Counted from the stretch's first letter, positions 8,374 to 15,566 are shown. The stretch is 15,889 bases of DNA from Thermoplasmata archaeon (GCA_021163455.1 JAGGWT010000062.1:1-15889); one strand, 5' to 3'. The notes: generated from the letters alone by a model not told the origin. Translations and numbers: made by a program.

Positions 8374-8475
8374 TCATCCTCTCTGAGGGTGTATTTGATC
8401 ACTCTTTAAGCACAGAGCATCATTATCCATGCATTCAAGCTCTTCCAAACAATCATTTTCTTCCATTGTTTCCAT
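8374..8475 (-). CDS. Small acidic ORF with three cysteines, coupled to the methyltransferase
   Basis: A 33-codon ORF on the minus strand, beginning METMEENDCLEELECMDNDA and ending shortly after ALCLKSDQ, stops 4 bases before the methyltransferase ATG. It is strongly acidic and has Cys at 9, 15 and 22. It begins inside the preceding small ORF in another frame. No strong ribosome site precedes it; the Met at codon 4 is an alternative start. I do not recognise a family. Its position between a promoter and the methyltransferase favours a translated leader or small protein, but an ORF this short could occur by chance. Confidence 0.35.
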   Translation of the reverse strand: METMEENDCLEELECMDNDALCLKSDQIHPQRG

Positions 8476-8563
8476 CCCAGCTACAGAATGTTATCTCAAA
8501 AACACCCTCACGTGAGCATCCGTAATCTCCCTTCTCCCAACACATGCCCCTCACAATGTCCAT
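8453..8563 (-). CDS. Small Cys/Trp-containing ORF at the head of the methyltransferase transcript
   Basis: A 36-codon ORF on the minus strand: it starts MDIVRGMCWEKGDYGCSREG and ends in a Trp/Gly/Asn-rich, basic tail, with Cys at 8, 16 and 27. Its ATG sits about 33 bases after a TATA-like box, so the transcript would be nearly leaderless, which is consistent with the absence of a Shine-Dalgarno. It overlaps the next small ORF by 23 bases in a different frame. It could be a real small protein, a regulatory leader peptide, or the remnant of one gene with the following ORF after a frameshift. No family recognised. Confidence 0.35.
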   Translation of the reverse strand: MDIVRGMCWEKGDYGCSREGVFEITFCSWDGNNGRK

Positions 8564-8590
8564 GCCGCCGGTGTTAAATGCACACGGAGG

Positions 8591-8602
8591 ATAAAATAAT
8601 TT
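8591..8602 (-). promoter_or_regulatory. Possible TATA box for the small ORF/methyltransferase transcript
   Basis: The minus strand reads attattttat in an AT-rich block following a run of A. It lies about 33 bases upstream of the ATG at 8563. It is the only AT-rich block of this kind close upstream of the methyltransferase cluster. The match to the TATA consensus is only moderate. Confidence 0.35.
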
Positions 8603-8710
8603 TTTGAGATACCTCGTAAAGCAACCAGCCCACCAATCTCGAATATCCTTTCCAAATCTTGTATAACAGAAAAACCTTCGCTACAGGTGGGTTTAAGCTC
8701 TTCCATTCAG

Positions 8711-8725
8711 ACCAAAATTTATATA
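8711..8725 (+). promoter_or_regulatory. BRE/TATA promoter of rpsO
   Basis: accaaaatttatata combines a BRE-like A-rich element with a near-consensus TATA box (tttatata, 8718-8725). The expected transcription start is around 8747, leaving a leader of about 15 bases before the ATG at 8762. This rules out the ATG at 8687 as the rpsO start, because it lies upstream of the promoter. Confidence 0.65.
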
Positions 8726-8761
8726 GATATATTTGTATTGCAGAATTCCCAGGTAGATAAA

Positions 8762-9217
8762 ATGGCAAGGATGCATGCGAGAAGAAGAGGAAGGTCAGGT
8801 TCGAAAAAAGTACCCAGAGATAACCATCCAAACTGGAGCGCTTTGAATGCAAGAGAGGTGGAAGCGAAAGTTATAGAGCTGGCAAAAGAGGGATATCCAC
8901 CAAGTCAGATAGGTATGATACTGAGAGACCAGTTTGCTGTACCCAGCGTTAAGGCAGCAACCGGTATGAGCATTCTTGAAATCCTGGAGAGAAACAATCT
9001 GGCTCCCGAGATACCTGAGGATTTAATGAGCTTGATAAAGACCGCCCTCTCCATAAAGAAACATCTCGATGAGCACAAGCATGATTATCATAATAAGAGG
9101 AACCTCCAGCTTACAGAATCAAAAATCAGGAGACTTGTGAAGTACTACAAGAGAATAGGGAGACTTCCACAGGACTGGAAGTACAATTTAGAGTCTGCAA
9201 AACTTCTGGTAAAGTGA
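8762..9217 (+). CDS. rps15: 30S ribosomal protein uS15 (archaeal S15P)
   Basis: The 151-residue protein is a small-subunit ribosomal component that binds 16S rRNA in the platform. It begins MARMHARRRGRSGSKK, the basic N-terminal extension typical of archaeal and eukaryotic S15 (S13e), and contains YPPSQIGMILRDQFAVPSVK and the C-terminal KIRRLVKYYKRIGRLPQDWK signature. The length is the usual archaeal length. The frame is open upstream to 8687, but that extension carries the promoter and has no S15 similarity, so the ATG at 8762 is used. The stop overlaps the GTG of the next gene. It leads an operon with the DHH nuclease and pcc1. Confidence 0.97.
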   Translation: MARMHARRRGRSGSKKVPRDNHPNWSALNAREVEAKVIELAKEGYPPSQIGMILRDQFAVPSVKAATGMSILEILERNNLAPEIPEDLMSLIKTALSIKKHLDEHKHDYHNKRNLQLTESKIRRLVKYYKRIGRLPQDWKYNLESAKLLVK

Positions 9218-10581
9218 GGATGAATATAGAAAATTATCTGCGCCAGGCGGCGGAAAAGCTTGACTCTTTTCCCAGAGATACAATAGTCAGAATAGTTTCC
9301 CATTATGATACGGATGGTATATGCTCCGCTGCCATACTCATGAAATCGGTTGAGAGGAAAGGTTTTGACTTTCATGTCTCGCTGCTGAGCCATCCTTTTG
9401 AGGAGGAGTTTGAGAAACTGAAAAAGGAAGACAACGATATTATCATTTTCTCTGATCTCGGTAGCGGTCAGATAGAGCAGATAAGAGAAATGGGAGCAGA
9501 TTCCATAATTCTTGATCATCATCAGCCGGAGAATAAAAATCCTGTTGTGGATTCAATAATCCAGATCAATTCCAATTTATTCGGTATAGATGGAAACTTC
9601 GAGATATCAGGGGCGGGCCTTTCGTATCTCTTTGCAAAAACTCTGGATGAAAACAATACAGACCTCGCTGTATTTTCTCTGATGGGGGCAATTGGAGATA
9701 AACAGAACATTGGAGGGTGGAAGGGAAAAAACCGGGAGATATTTGAAGAAGCGAGGAAGAAGGAAATTATAACGGTGAGCAAACCCTCCATCAAGGCAGG
9801 AAATGATAGCATAGTTGATGAGATAGCTTATTCCGTGGACCCATTTTATCCAGGTCTATCAGGTAGAAGAGAGGAAGTGGAGAGACTCCTGAAAGAATTA
9901 TCCATTCCAGGAGATACAAGATATGGCGACCTTAACAAGGAAGAGAGAAAGGATATTCACTCCTTTCTGGTACTGGCTCTGCTCAAAAACAACATCGAAC
10001 CCGAAATCATGAATGAGGTGATTAAGGAGAGAATCATCACTGACCACTTCCCATCGAATCTCGATGTGCTATCTGATATTATCGATAGCTGCAGTAAAGG
10101 TGGAAACCCCGGTCTCTCCTTAGCATTCTGCATGAATCCACAGAAATATCTTGAAGCAGTTAAGGAGAACAGCAAAAGATTCAGGGAAAAAATACTCGGA
10201 GAACTTGTGAAACTCGAGGAGAAGGGACTGGAGGAAAAGAAAAATCTGGTCTATTTCGTATCAGGTAAAGCATCTGATGGAAGCTATATGAGTAGTGTGG
10301 TTTCCAACTATTTTAACTGCAAGGGGAAAGCCGTTTTTTCGTTCACTCCAAAAAATGGAAAGGTTCATGTCTCCTGCAGAGCAACCAGAAAACTCGTGGA
10401 AAAGGGTCTGGACCTTGGAAGTGTAATGAGAGAGACAGCAAAAAAATTCGGCGGCGCCGGAGGAGGTCATAAAATAGCGGCGGGCGGAACATTTGAAAAT
10501 GCATCTGTAGAAGAACTTGTAGATTTCATAGACGGTATTCTGTGGGGTGGAAATGCAAATCAAATGCAAACTCACGCTTGA
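9214..10581 (+). CDS. Archaeal RecJ-like DHH-family nuclease (GAN/RecJ)
   Basis: The 455-residue protein carries the four DHH metal-binding motifs: SHYDTDGICSA (29-39), FSDLGSG (79-85), LDHHQP (100-105) and GAIGDKQN (158-165), plus a C-terminal DHHA1 domain with KFGGAGGGHKIAAGG. Family members are manganese-dependent single-strand exonucleases; the euryarchaeal protein GAN associates with GINS at the replication fork, and others degrade RNA or nanoRNA. All catalytic residues are present. The GTG at 9214 overlaps the rpsO stop; an ATG at 9220 is an equally plausible start two codons later. It overlaps pcc1 by 29 bases. Placement next to rpsO and pcc1 is a common euryarchaeal order, supporting the orthologue of GAN over other DHH proteins. 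Confidence 0.9.
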   Translation: MRMNIENYLRQAAEKLDSFPRDTIVRIVSHYDTDGICSAAILMKSVERKGFDFHVSLLSHPFEEEFEKLKKEDNDIIIFSDLGSGQIEQIREMGADSIILDHHQPENKNPVVDSIIQINSNLFGIDGNFEISGAGLSYLFAKTLDENNTDLAVFSLMGAIGDKQNIGGWKGKNREIFEEARKKEIITVSKPSIKAGNDSIVDEIAYSVDPFYPGLSGRREEVERLLKELSIPGDTRYGDLNKEERKDIHSFLVLALLKNNIEPEIMNEVIKERIITDHFPSNLDVLSDIIDSCSKGGNPGLSLAFCMNPQKYLEAVKENSKRFREKILGELVKLEEKGLEEKKNLVYFVSGKASDGSYMSSVVSNYFNCKGKAVFSFTPKNGKVHVSCRATRKLVEKGLDLGSVMRETAKKFGGAGGGHKIAAGGTFENASVEELVDFIDGILWGGNANQMQTHA

Positions 10582-10777
10582 ATATGGGGATGAAAAAACT
10601 GCCAGAATTGTATACGATTCTGTGAGAATTGACGATGAGGAATTCGTTGATACACGTCTGGACAAAAACAGGATCGTTGCCACTATAACAGCAAGATCCC
10701 CTGGTTCACTATTGCATACCCTCAATGACTATCTTGCATGTGTATCGGTTGCTGAGAAGGTTGTGGATAATGATTAA
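10553..10777 (+). CDS. pcc1: KEOPS complex subunit Pcc1
   Basis: This 74-residue protein matches Pcc1 in size and pattern: a beta strand MQIKCKLTLEY, ARIVYDSVRIDD, then RIVATITARSPGSLLHTLND and the closing helix with SVAEKVV. Pcc1 is the dimerisation subunit of KEOPS, which with Kae1, Bud32 and Cgi121 makes threonylcarbamoyl-adenosine at position 37 of ANN-decoding tRNAs. The ATG at 10553 is chosen with GGGGTGG just upstream; a GTG at 10547 is the alternative. The gene overlaps the end of the nuclease gene, so the three genes from rpsO are translated from one message. The stop codon lies within the TATA-like box of serS. Confidence 0.85.
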   Translation: MQIKCKLTLEYGDEKTARIVYDSVRIDDEEFVDTRLDKNRIVATITARSPGSLLHTLNDYLACVSVAEKVVDND

Positions 10778-10781
10778 TATA
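10774..10781 (+). promoter_or_regulatory. TATA-like box of serS, overlapping the pcc1 stop
   Basis: ttaatata covers the pcc1 TAA stop and its immediate downstream bases. A start about 25 bases on would fall at about 10802-10805, at or after the first ATG (10798) and next to the second in-frame ATG (10804). No Shine-Dalgarno is present. A pyrimidine-rich stretch (acttcttttctttac, 10781-10795) follows and might also end the upstream transcript. Confidence 0.4.
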
Positions 10782-10797
10782 CTTCTTTTCTTTACAT

Positions 10798-12303
10798 ATG
10801 GGCATGAAATTTCATCTCTCAGCAACCATAAAGCTCAGCAAACCTGCGAGTAAGGAAGTCATATCAAAGGAGATCGAGAATTTTAACGCACAGTTAACAG
10901 AGAAACAGGTTGATGCAAGGATAGAAAAATGGGATGTATTAGAAAACAACCTCAACATAGAGATCGTATCGGGAACGAAGAGAAGGGCTCATGATATTCT
11001 GCTCAATTTCAGAAACATTCTTTCAAAAAACCTGGGTAAAAAATACAAAATCGGTGTGAGAAAGATCGATGTGAATTTTTATGAGGTCACATTCTCTCTG
11101 GAAAAGGAGCCCTTACAACCTGTCACAATACCATTTGCGGATCTCGAGATAGATGGAAAGAATGTGAGAATGATTCTCAAGGATACTTCTGAAGAGTTCC
11201 TGAGAAAGAACTATGTTGACAGAATGATAAAGAGAGTCATAGAAAAGGTTGAGAATCAGTACTATGAGGGAAAAAAGGAGTTCTGGAAACTTATATGGAA
11301 ATCTGAGGAAAAGGAACCGGTGTGGAACAAAGATCCGACTGAGGAAATGCTGAAAAGAGGATGGCTTGTCCAGGGTCCAACAAAGGGGAAATGGTTTTAT
11401 CGTCCTCAGGCAGCCGCAATTTTTAGAGCGATGGAGAGGATAGCAATCGAGGAAATCCTGAAACCGCTTGGTTTTCAGGAAGTTATAGAATCACACATCG
11501 TCCCCTTTGAGATATGGCTCAGAACAGGTCATCTTGAGGGCATGCCTGGAGAGATATACTATGTATGTGAACCCAAAACGAGAGATGTAAAGGAGTGGGA
11601 GAGATTCATTGATCTGGTAAAGATAACAAGAGAAGTTCCTGAAGAGGAGTTGAAGAAAACAGTTTCTGTTCCCAGGGCAGGCATATGTTATGCACAGTGT
11701 CCTGTGATATACTGGTCCCTCAGAGGGAGAACCATAGCCGATGAATCTTTACCTCTCTTAATATTCGACAGAACAGCGATATCCGGAAGATATGAATCAG
11801 GAGGAAGGCATGGAATAGAGAGGGTTGATGAGTTTCACCGTATAGAGCCAGTTTACATAGGAAAACCAGAGCAACTGATAGAACTGAGAAAAAAACTCAT
11901 AGAGAGATACAAACACGTTTTCAACGACATATTCGAGATAGAGTGGCGGATGGCGTGGGTAACGCCATGGTATCTGCAGCAGGCCGGTAAAACGGATGTT
12001 GGTGAGCATTATGGGGAAGGAGTCATAGGAACCATAGATTTTGAGGCATGGCTACCATACAGAGGGGATAGAAAAAATTCAAAATGGCTCGAGTTCCAGA
12101 ATCTCAGCATACTCGGCGATAAATACGTCAAAGCCTTCAATATAAAGGCCCAGAAAGGGGAACTCTGGAGCGGCTGCACAGGTATAGGGCTGGAGAGGTG
12201 GATGGCTGTTTTCCTCGCTCAGAAAGGGCTTGATCCTGAGAACTGGCCTGAAGGATTCAGAAAATATCTGGATAAACTCCCGGAGGGTATAAAGATACTC
12301 TAA
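10798..12303 (+). CDS. serS: Seryl-tRNA synthetase, rare (methanogen) zinc-dependent type
   Basis: The enzyme charges tRNA-Ser with serine. At 501 residues it is collinear with the Methanosarcina barkeri/Methanothermobacter type, not the common bacterial/eukaryotic type. Visible landmarks: N-terminal tRNA-binding domain (1-165), ICYAQCP with zinc ligand Cys301, the motif 2 region FDRTAISGRYESGGRHGIER then VDEFHRIE with zinc ligand Glu350, and LWSGCTGIGLERW with zinc ligand Cys460 and motif 3. These three positions correspond to Cys306, Glu355 and Cys461 of the M. barkeri enzyme as I recall them. All are intact. The ATG at 10804 (MKFHLSA) may be the true start, because the TATA box is very close. 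The stop overlaps the convergent sulfotransferase stop by 4 bases. Confidence 0.95.
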   Translation: MGMKFHLSATIKLSKPASKEVISKEIENFNAQLTEKQVDARIEKWDVLENNLNIEIVSGTKRRAHDILLNFRNILSKNLGKKYKIGVRKIDVNFYEVTFSLEKEPLQPVTIPFADLEIDGKNVRMILKDTSEEFLRKNYVDRMIKRVIEKVENQYYEGKKEFWKLIWKSEEKEPVWNKDPTEEMLKRGWLVQGPTKGKWFYRPQAAAIFRAMERIAIEEILKPLGFQEVIESHIVPFEIWLRTGHLEGMPGEIYYVCEPKTRDVKEWERFIDLVKITREVPEEELKKTVSVPRAGICYAQCPVIYWSLRGRTIADESLPLLIFDRTAISGRYESGGRHGIERVDEFHRIEPVYIGKPEQLIELRKKLIERYKHVFNDIFEIEWRMAWVTPWYLQQAGKTDVGEHYGEGVIGTIDFEAWLPYRGDRKNSKWLEFQNLSILGDKYVKAFNIKAQKGELWSGCTGIGLERWMAVFLAQKGLDPENWPEGFRKYLDKLPEGIKIL

Positions 12304-13424
12304 ATTTCATAGCCAAACTCTTTGAAGGCAAACTCCCATTCTCTGCCTATCTTTTCTCTCAACTCATCATCTATCTCGTACTGATGAGCTTTGTAATTCT
12401 CATGCTTCTCCAGATATTTTTCAAAGTCTGGCTTTGCTTTATCAAACCAGTTAAAACCAAACTTGCCATAAATCTCACGGAGCATTTTCAGAGGCTCTTT
12501 AATAAAATCTTCGTATTTGATTTCAATAAGATCTTTTTCATCTATGTATTTCTTTTCATCAAGATACCTCTTGTAGAGCTCACGGTAAAAATCTATAATG
12601 AATCTGTCTAAAAATTCTACATCGATCCTCTGCAGGGAAAAAATCGGCATTATACTTCTGTATAGTCTCCATGTCGAGAGATACACATGATATGGATTTC
12701 TGCAAATATGGATAAACTTGATTTCTGGAAAAGTTTCCATGAGGAGTCTTGTTCTTCCAGTGTTAACCGGACTTTTCAGGAGGATGGGTTTCCCTCCATA
12801 TTTGTATGCCACCTTTTTTATTATGTATCTGTATGTCTCTTTCCACTTTTCCTTTATATCATTGCTAACTCCATCGAACAGCACGTATTTCCGGAAATAG
12901 TGATAAATATTCCTGGGAAAGAACCATCCATGGTAGAGAGAATATGGACACAGATTTGCAATCGCATATTCTTCTTCATATGGCAGCCTTGTTTCCATTT
13001 CAAGATCATCCATTGGTCTTTTTGAGGGAAGGTGCTGCTGAACGACTTTATCCAGTAGTTTGTCACAGGCAATCATCATTGATGGGGTCATTGTCTCTCT
13101 GGTAGAGACATACGAGAGATTTTTATCCTGACCAAGCAGATAATGCAGAAAGGTTGTCCCGCTCCTGAAGTGACCAATTATGCAAATTATCTGCGGTATC
13201 TTGGTATTTTCAATCTTTTTGCTGAACTTCAAATTTTCATAAAACCTTACTGGAAAGAAGAGAGACGATAACGTCATAATGTAAAGAACCCTCGGTATAA
13301 ACCTCCAGTCCACACGAAATTCATTCCAGGCGAGAAGCCGCAGTATATTGGTTAATGTCGAACCTCCGAGAGGTTGCATCTTTGGGTTCAAGTAGAAAGA
13401 TTTATCAAAATCCAGTTTTCCCAT
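12300..13424 (-). CDS. Sulfotransferase family protein (PAPS-dependent type)
   Basis: The 374-residue protein has the two PAPS-binding signatures: the 5'-phosphosulfate loop IIGHFRSGTTFLHYLL (82-97) and the 3'-phosphate element FIHICRNPYHVYLSTW (237-252, with Arg242 and Ser250). Between them KRPMDDLEMETRLPYEEEYA resembles the acidic patch of the Sulfotransfer_3 group. Members move sulfate from PAPS to sugars, lipids or other small molecules; the acceptor is unknown, though glycans or lipids of the envelope are reasonable candidates. No signal peptide is evident. GGAGGAG lies just before the ATG at 13424. It is the most AT-rich gene I sampled: 148 G/C in 420 bases (35%) at 12481-12900 against 107 in 240 (45%) at 11401-11640 in serS, suggesting transfer. 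No PAPS-making genes are in the window. Confidence 0.85.
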   Translation of the reverse strand: MGKLDFDKSFYLNPKMQPLGGSTLTNILRLLAWNEFRVDWRFIPRVLYIMTLSSLFFPVRFYENLKFSKKIENTKIPQIICIIGHFRSGTTFLHYLLGQDKNLSYVSTRETMTPSMMIACDKLLDKVVQQHLPSKRPMDDLEMETRLPYEEEYAIANLCPYSLYHGWFFPRNIYHYFRKYVLFDGVSNDIKEKWKETYRYIIKKVAYKYGGKPILLKSPVNTGRTRLLMETFPEIKFIHICRNPYHVYLSTWRLYRSIMPIFSLQRIDVEFLDRFIIDFYRELYKRYLDEKKYIDEKDLIEIKYEDFIKEPLKMLREIYGKFGFNWFDKAKPDFEKYLEKHENYKAHQYEIDDELREKIGREWEFAFKEFGYEI

Positions 13425-13446
13425 ACTCCTCCAGATAAGAAAAAAT

Positions 13447-13457
13447 CTTAATAAACC
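13447..13457. promoter_or_regulatory. Shared TATA-like element between divergent sulfotransferase and slipin genes
   Basis: cttaataaacc is the only TATA-like element in the 61 bases between the two start codons. Its centre (about 13452) is about 28 bases from the sulfotransferase ATG and 34 from the slipin ATG. It reads ttaataaa on one strand and tttattaa on the other, so TBP could direct transcription both ways, with flanking BRE sequence setting the preference. Confidence 0.4.
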
Positions 13458-13472
13458 CTTCCCTTTTTAGTG

Positions 13473-13480
13473 GGTGGTGA
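13473..13480 (+). promoter_or_regulatory. Shine-Dalgarno of the slipin gene
   Basis: ggtggtga is 7 of 8 matches to the full anti-Shine-Dalgarno complement ggaggtga and ends 5 bases before the ATG at 13486. It decides for that ATG over the in-frame GTG codons at 13474 and 13477, which lie within the motif itself. Confidence 0.65.
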
Positions 13481-13485
13481 TTTGG

Positions 13486-14253
13486 ATGCCATGGCTGGCC
13501 ATAATCATAGTGGTGGTGCTATTCCTGCTTCTATTGCTGGCATCAGCGATAAAGATACTCCCGGAGTACCAGAGAATCGTTGTCTTCAGACTGGGGAGAC
13601 TGCTGGGAGTGAAGGGACCCGGTCTGGTTTTTGTTATACCCGTGATAGATAGATTTCTGAAGATAGATCTGAGAGAAAGAGTCAGAGATGTTCCAAAACA
13701 GAGGGTCGTGACCAAAGACAATGTTACCATAGATGTCGATGCAGTTGTGTACTACAAAATTGTTGACCCTGATAGAGCGGTTGTTCAGGTACAGAGATAT
13801 GATTTGGCAACAGATCTTCTCGCTCAGACAACGCTGAGAGACGTTCTTGGAGAGGTTGACCTGGACTATCTCCTGCAAAACAGGGAGGAACTCAACAAGA
13901 AGATCCAGTCCATACTGGATGCTGGAACGGATGCCTGGGGAATAAAGGTTACAAGAGTGACAATAAGAGATGTTGTTATACCTGAACAGATGCTCAGAGC
14001 CCTTGCAAAACAGGCAGAGGCTGAAAGAGAGAGAAGATCGAGAATTATAATGGCAGAGGGAGAGTATCAGGCATCGAAGAAGATGGCTGAAGCTGCAAAA
14101 TTCTATGAAAAGGTTCCTGCAGCACTTAGGCTAAGAGAACTGCAGACCCTGGCAGAGATAGCGAGAGAGAAGAACCTGATAGTTGTCCCGGGCGGAGAGA
14201 TGGGAACCATCGCTGGACTCACACAGGCGATGATGAAGAAGACGAAAAAATGA
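13486..14253 (+). CDS. Stomatin/prohibitin (SPFH) family protein, slipin
   Basis: The 255-residue protein has one N-terminal membrane span (about 4-22), the stomatin core (EYQRIVVFRLGR 27-38, GPGLVFVIPVIDR 44-56, TIDVDAVVYYKI 81-92, RDVLGEVDLDYLLQNREELN 118-137), a coiled-coil heptad region rich in Ala/Glu/Arg (about 170-230) and a short C-terminal hydrophobic stretch NLIVVPGGEM (230-239). Slipins oligomerise on the membrane and organise microdomains. The next gene, overlapping by 4 bases (ATGA), encodes an NfeD-type protease; in Pyrococcus horikoshii the equivalent pair PH1511/PH1510 is enzyme and substrate, the protease cutting a C-terminal hydrophobic region. By analogy, the 230-239 stretch is the likely cut site here (inference). 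Confidence 0.93.
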   Translation: MPWLAIIIVVVLFLLLLLASAIKILPEYQRIVVFRLGRLLGVKGPGLVFVIPVIDRFLKIDLRERVRDVPKQRVVTKDNVTIDVDAVVYYKIVDPDRAVVQVQRYDLATDLLAQTTLRDVLGEVDLDYLLQNREELNKKIQSILDAGTDAWGIKVTRVTIRDVVIPEQMLRALAKQAEAERERRSRIIMAEGEYQASKKMAEAAKFYEKVPAALRLRELQTLAEIAREKNLIVVPGGEMGTIAGLTQAMMKKTKK

Positions 14254-15566
14254 AAAAAAATCTCATCTATCTAATCCAGCTATCCCTGATATTTTTCTTT
14301 TTATTCATCCATACAGCAGAAGCAGTCAATGAAAAAGTGGTTGTTCTGGATATTGAAGGAGCTATAGACAGGGCTACCGTGCAGCTTATTAAAGAAGGCA
14401 TAGAGCATGCCGAATCCATACACGCTGAGGCAATCGTTCTCAGAATAAACACGCCCGGCGGCGGACTGGATGAGACTGAGGAGATAATAGAGTTTATTGT
14501 AGGTAGTGATGTACCATTCATAGGGTATGTTCCGAAAGGAGAGAAGGCATGGTCTGCAGGGACATACATACTGATGGCCTGTCCAGTTGTCGGAATGGGT
14601 CATCACAGCGTTATTGGTTCGTGTCAGCCCGTGGAGATAACCCCTTCGGGATACAAACTCGTGAATGATTCCAAGCACATAAACGCTCTGAAAGAAAGAA
14701 TCAGGAATCTCGCCGAGATGTATGGCAGAAACTCCACCATCGCTGAAGAATTTGTAACCGAAAACCGGAATATCAACGCCACAGATGCTCTGAAATTTGG
14801 GGTTGTAGAGGTTGTTGCTGATAGCATCGAAGAACTTCTCGATAAAGTGGATGGAATGAAGGCGAACGGCAGGATTCTGAATACAAAAAATGCAACTATA
14901 GTATATCATACACCTTCACTTAAATATCATGTTCTCGCCTTCTTGACAGATCCTGTTATATCATCTCTTCTTTTTATACTCGGTATATTTTCTCTTCTCA
15001 TAGGGATAAAAACCCCTGGATATGGTGCAGAGGTCTTTGGAATTATAGCCATAATTCTTGCTCTCTTCGGCATGAACTTCTCCCTGTATTATCTGGTCAT
15101 CATTCTTGTCATAGTCGGTATAATCATGCTAATCATCGAGCTCTACGTAACACCCGGATTTGGTATAATAGGGATAGGTGGAATAATCTGCATAATTCTT
15201 GCATCTATCTTCCTCGTACCATCTTATCCAACGAGAAACTGGCTCATAACAGTAGATTATCAAACACTGCTTCTTATATTTGGTATTGTTCCATCCATTC
15301 TCATCGCAGGATTCTTTTTCTTTGTTCTTTACAAGATCGTTCAGGTGGGAAGAAAGAAGCCGCAGGTTGGTCTCATGGAGGGTGAGGAGGCAGAAACCCT
15401 TGAAGAGATTACCCCCAATAAGGCAGGATTCATAAAGTATAAAGGTGAATACTGGCTGGCAAAATCCAAGGAGGGAAGGATTCCTCCAAGAGAAAAGGTT
15501 ATAATAGAGAAAAGATATGGTAACTTACTGGTAGTGTCCATAAAAAAGGAAGATAGCAAAGATTAA
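14250..15566 (+). CDS. nfeD: NfeD-type membrane serine protease (STOPP, ClpP-like)
   Basis: The 438-residue protein is the slipin-associated long-form NfeD. It has a signal sequence (1-25), a ClpP/SppA-like protease domain (about 26-205), five predicted membrane spans (about 236-253, 262-276, 280-298, 304-324, 337-361) and a soluble C-terminal OB-fold domain (about 372-434). The catalytic dyad is visible: Ser102 in KAWSAGTY and Lys142 in NDSKHIN, spaced 40 residues apart, matching Ser97/Lys138 of P. horikoshii PH1510. NTPGGGLDET (67-76) is the conserved oxyanion-side loop. It shares an ATGA overlap with the slipin gene, so the two are co-translated. Likely role: membrane-protein quality control. 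Confidence 0.93.
   Translation: MKKNLIYLIQLSLIFFFLFIHTAEAVNEKVVVLDIEGAIDRATVQLIKEGIEHAESIHAEAIVLRINTPGGGLDETEEIIEFIVGSDVPFIGYVPKGEKAWSAGTYILMACPVVGMGHHSVIGSCQPVEITPSGYKLVNDSKHINALKERIRNLAEMYGRNSTIAEEFVTENRNINATDALKFGVVEVVADSIEELLDKVDGMKANGRILNTKNATIVYHTPSLKYHVLAFLTDPVISSLLFILGIFSLLIGIKTPGYGAEVFGIIAIILALFGMNFSLYYLVIILVIVGIIMLIIELYVTPGFGIIGIGGIICIILASIFLVPSYPTRNWLITVDYQTLLLIFGIVPSILIAGFFFFVLYKIVQVGRKKPQVGLMEGEEAETLEEITPNKAGFIKYKGEYWLAKSKEGRIPPREKVIIEKRYGNLLVVSIKKEDSKD

Larger units (their letters stand above)
8564..8761. other. Divergent intergenic region between the methyltransferase cluster and rpsO
   Basis: These 198 bases separate two divergent transcription units. They hold the weak minus-strand TATA box near 8596 and the strong plus-strand TATA box near 8722. 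I see no RNA gene or convincing long hairpin in between. ORFs of 92 codons (minus) and the 5' extension of rpsO run through it but have no coding support. Confidence 0.5.

Noticed and set aside
8436..8705. Repeated 11-base word aagctcttcca at about 8437 and 8694
   Set aside because: Two copies only, 257 bases apart, with unrelated flanks; most likely chance.
8687..8761. N-terminal extension of rpsO from the ATG at 8687
   Set aside because: It would be translated through a strong TATA box and has no counterpart in S15 proteins; the start at 8762 gives the normal length.
8574..8852. 92-codon minus-strand ORF across the rpsO promoter
   Set aside because: It runs through the TATA box and the start of rpsO and has no ribosome site or recognisable domain.
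10261..10725. 154-codon minus-strand ORF opposite the end of the DHH nuclease and pcc1
   Set aside because: Shadow of two well-supported plus-strand genes; it has low-complexity Ser/Cys composition.
14301..14909. 202-codon minus-strand ORF opposite nfeD
   Set aside because: It lies wholly opposite the protease domain with intact catalytic residues and shows no family pattern.
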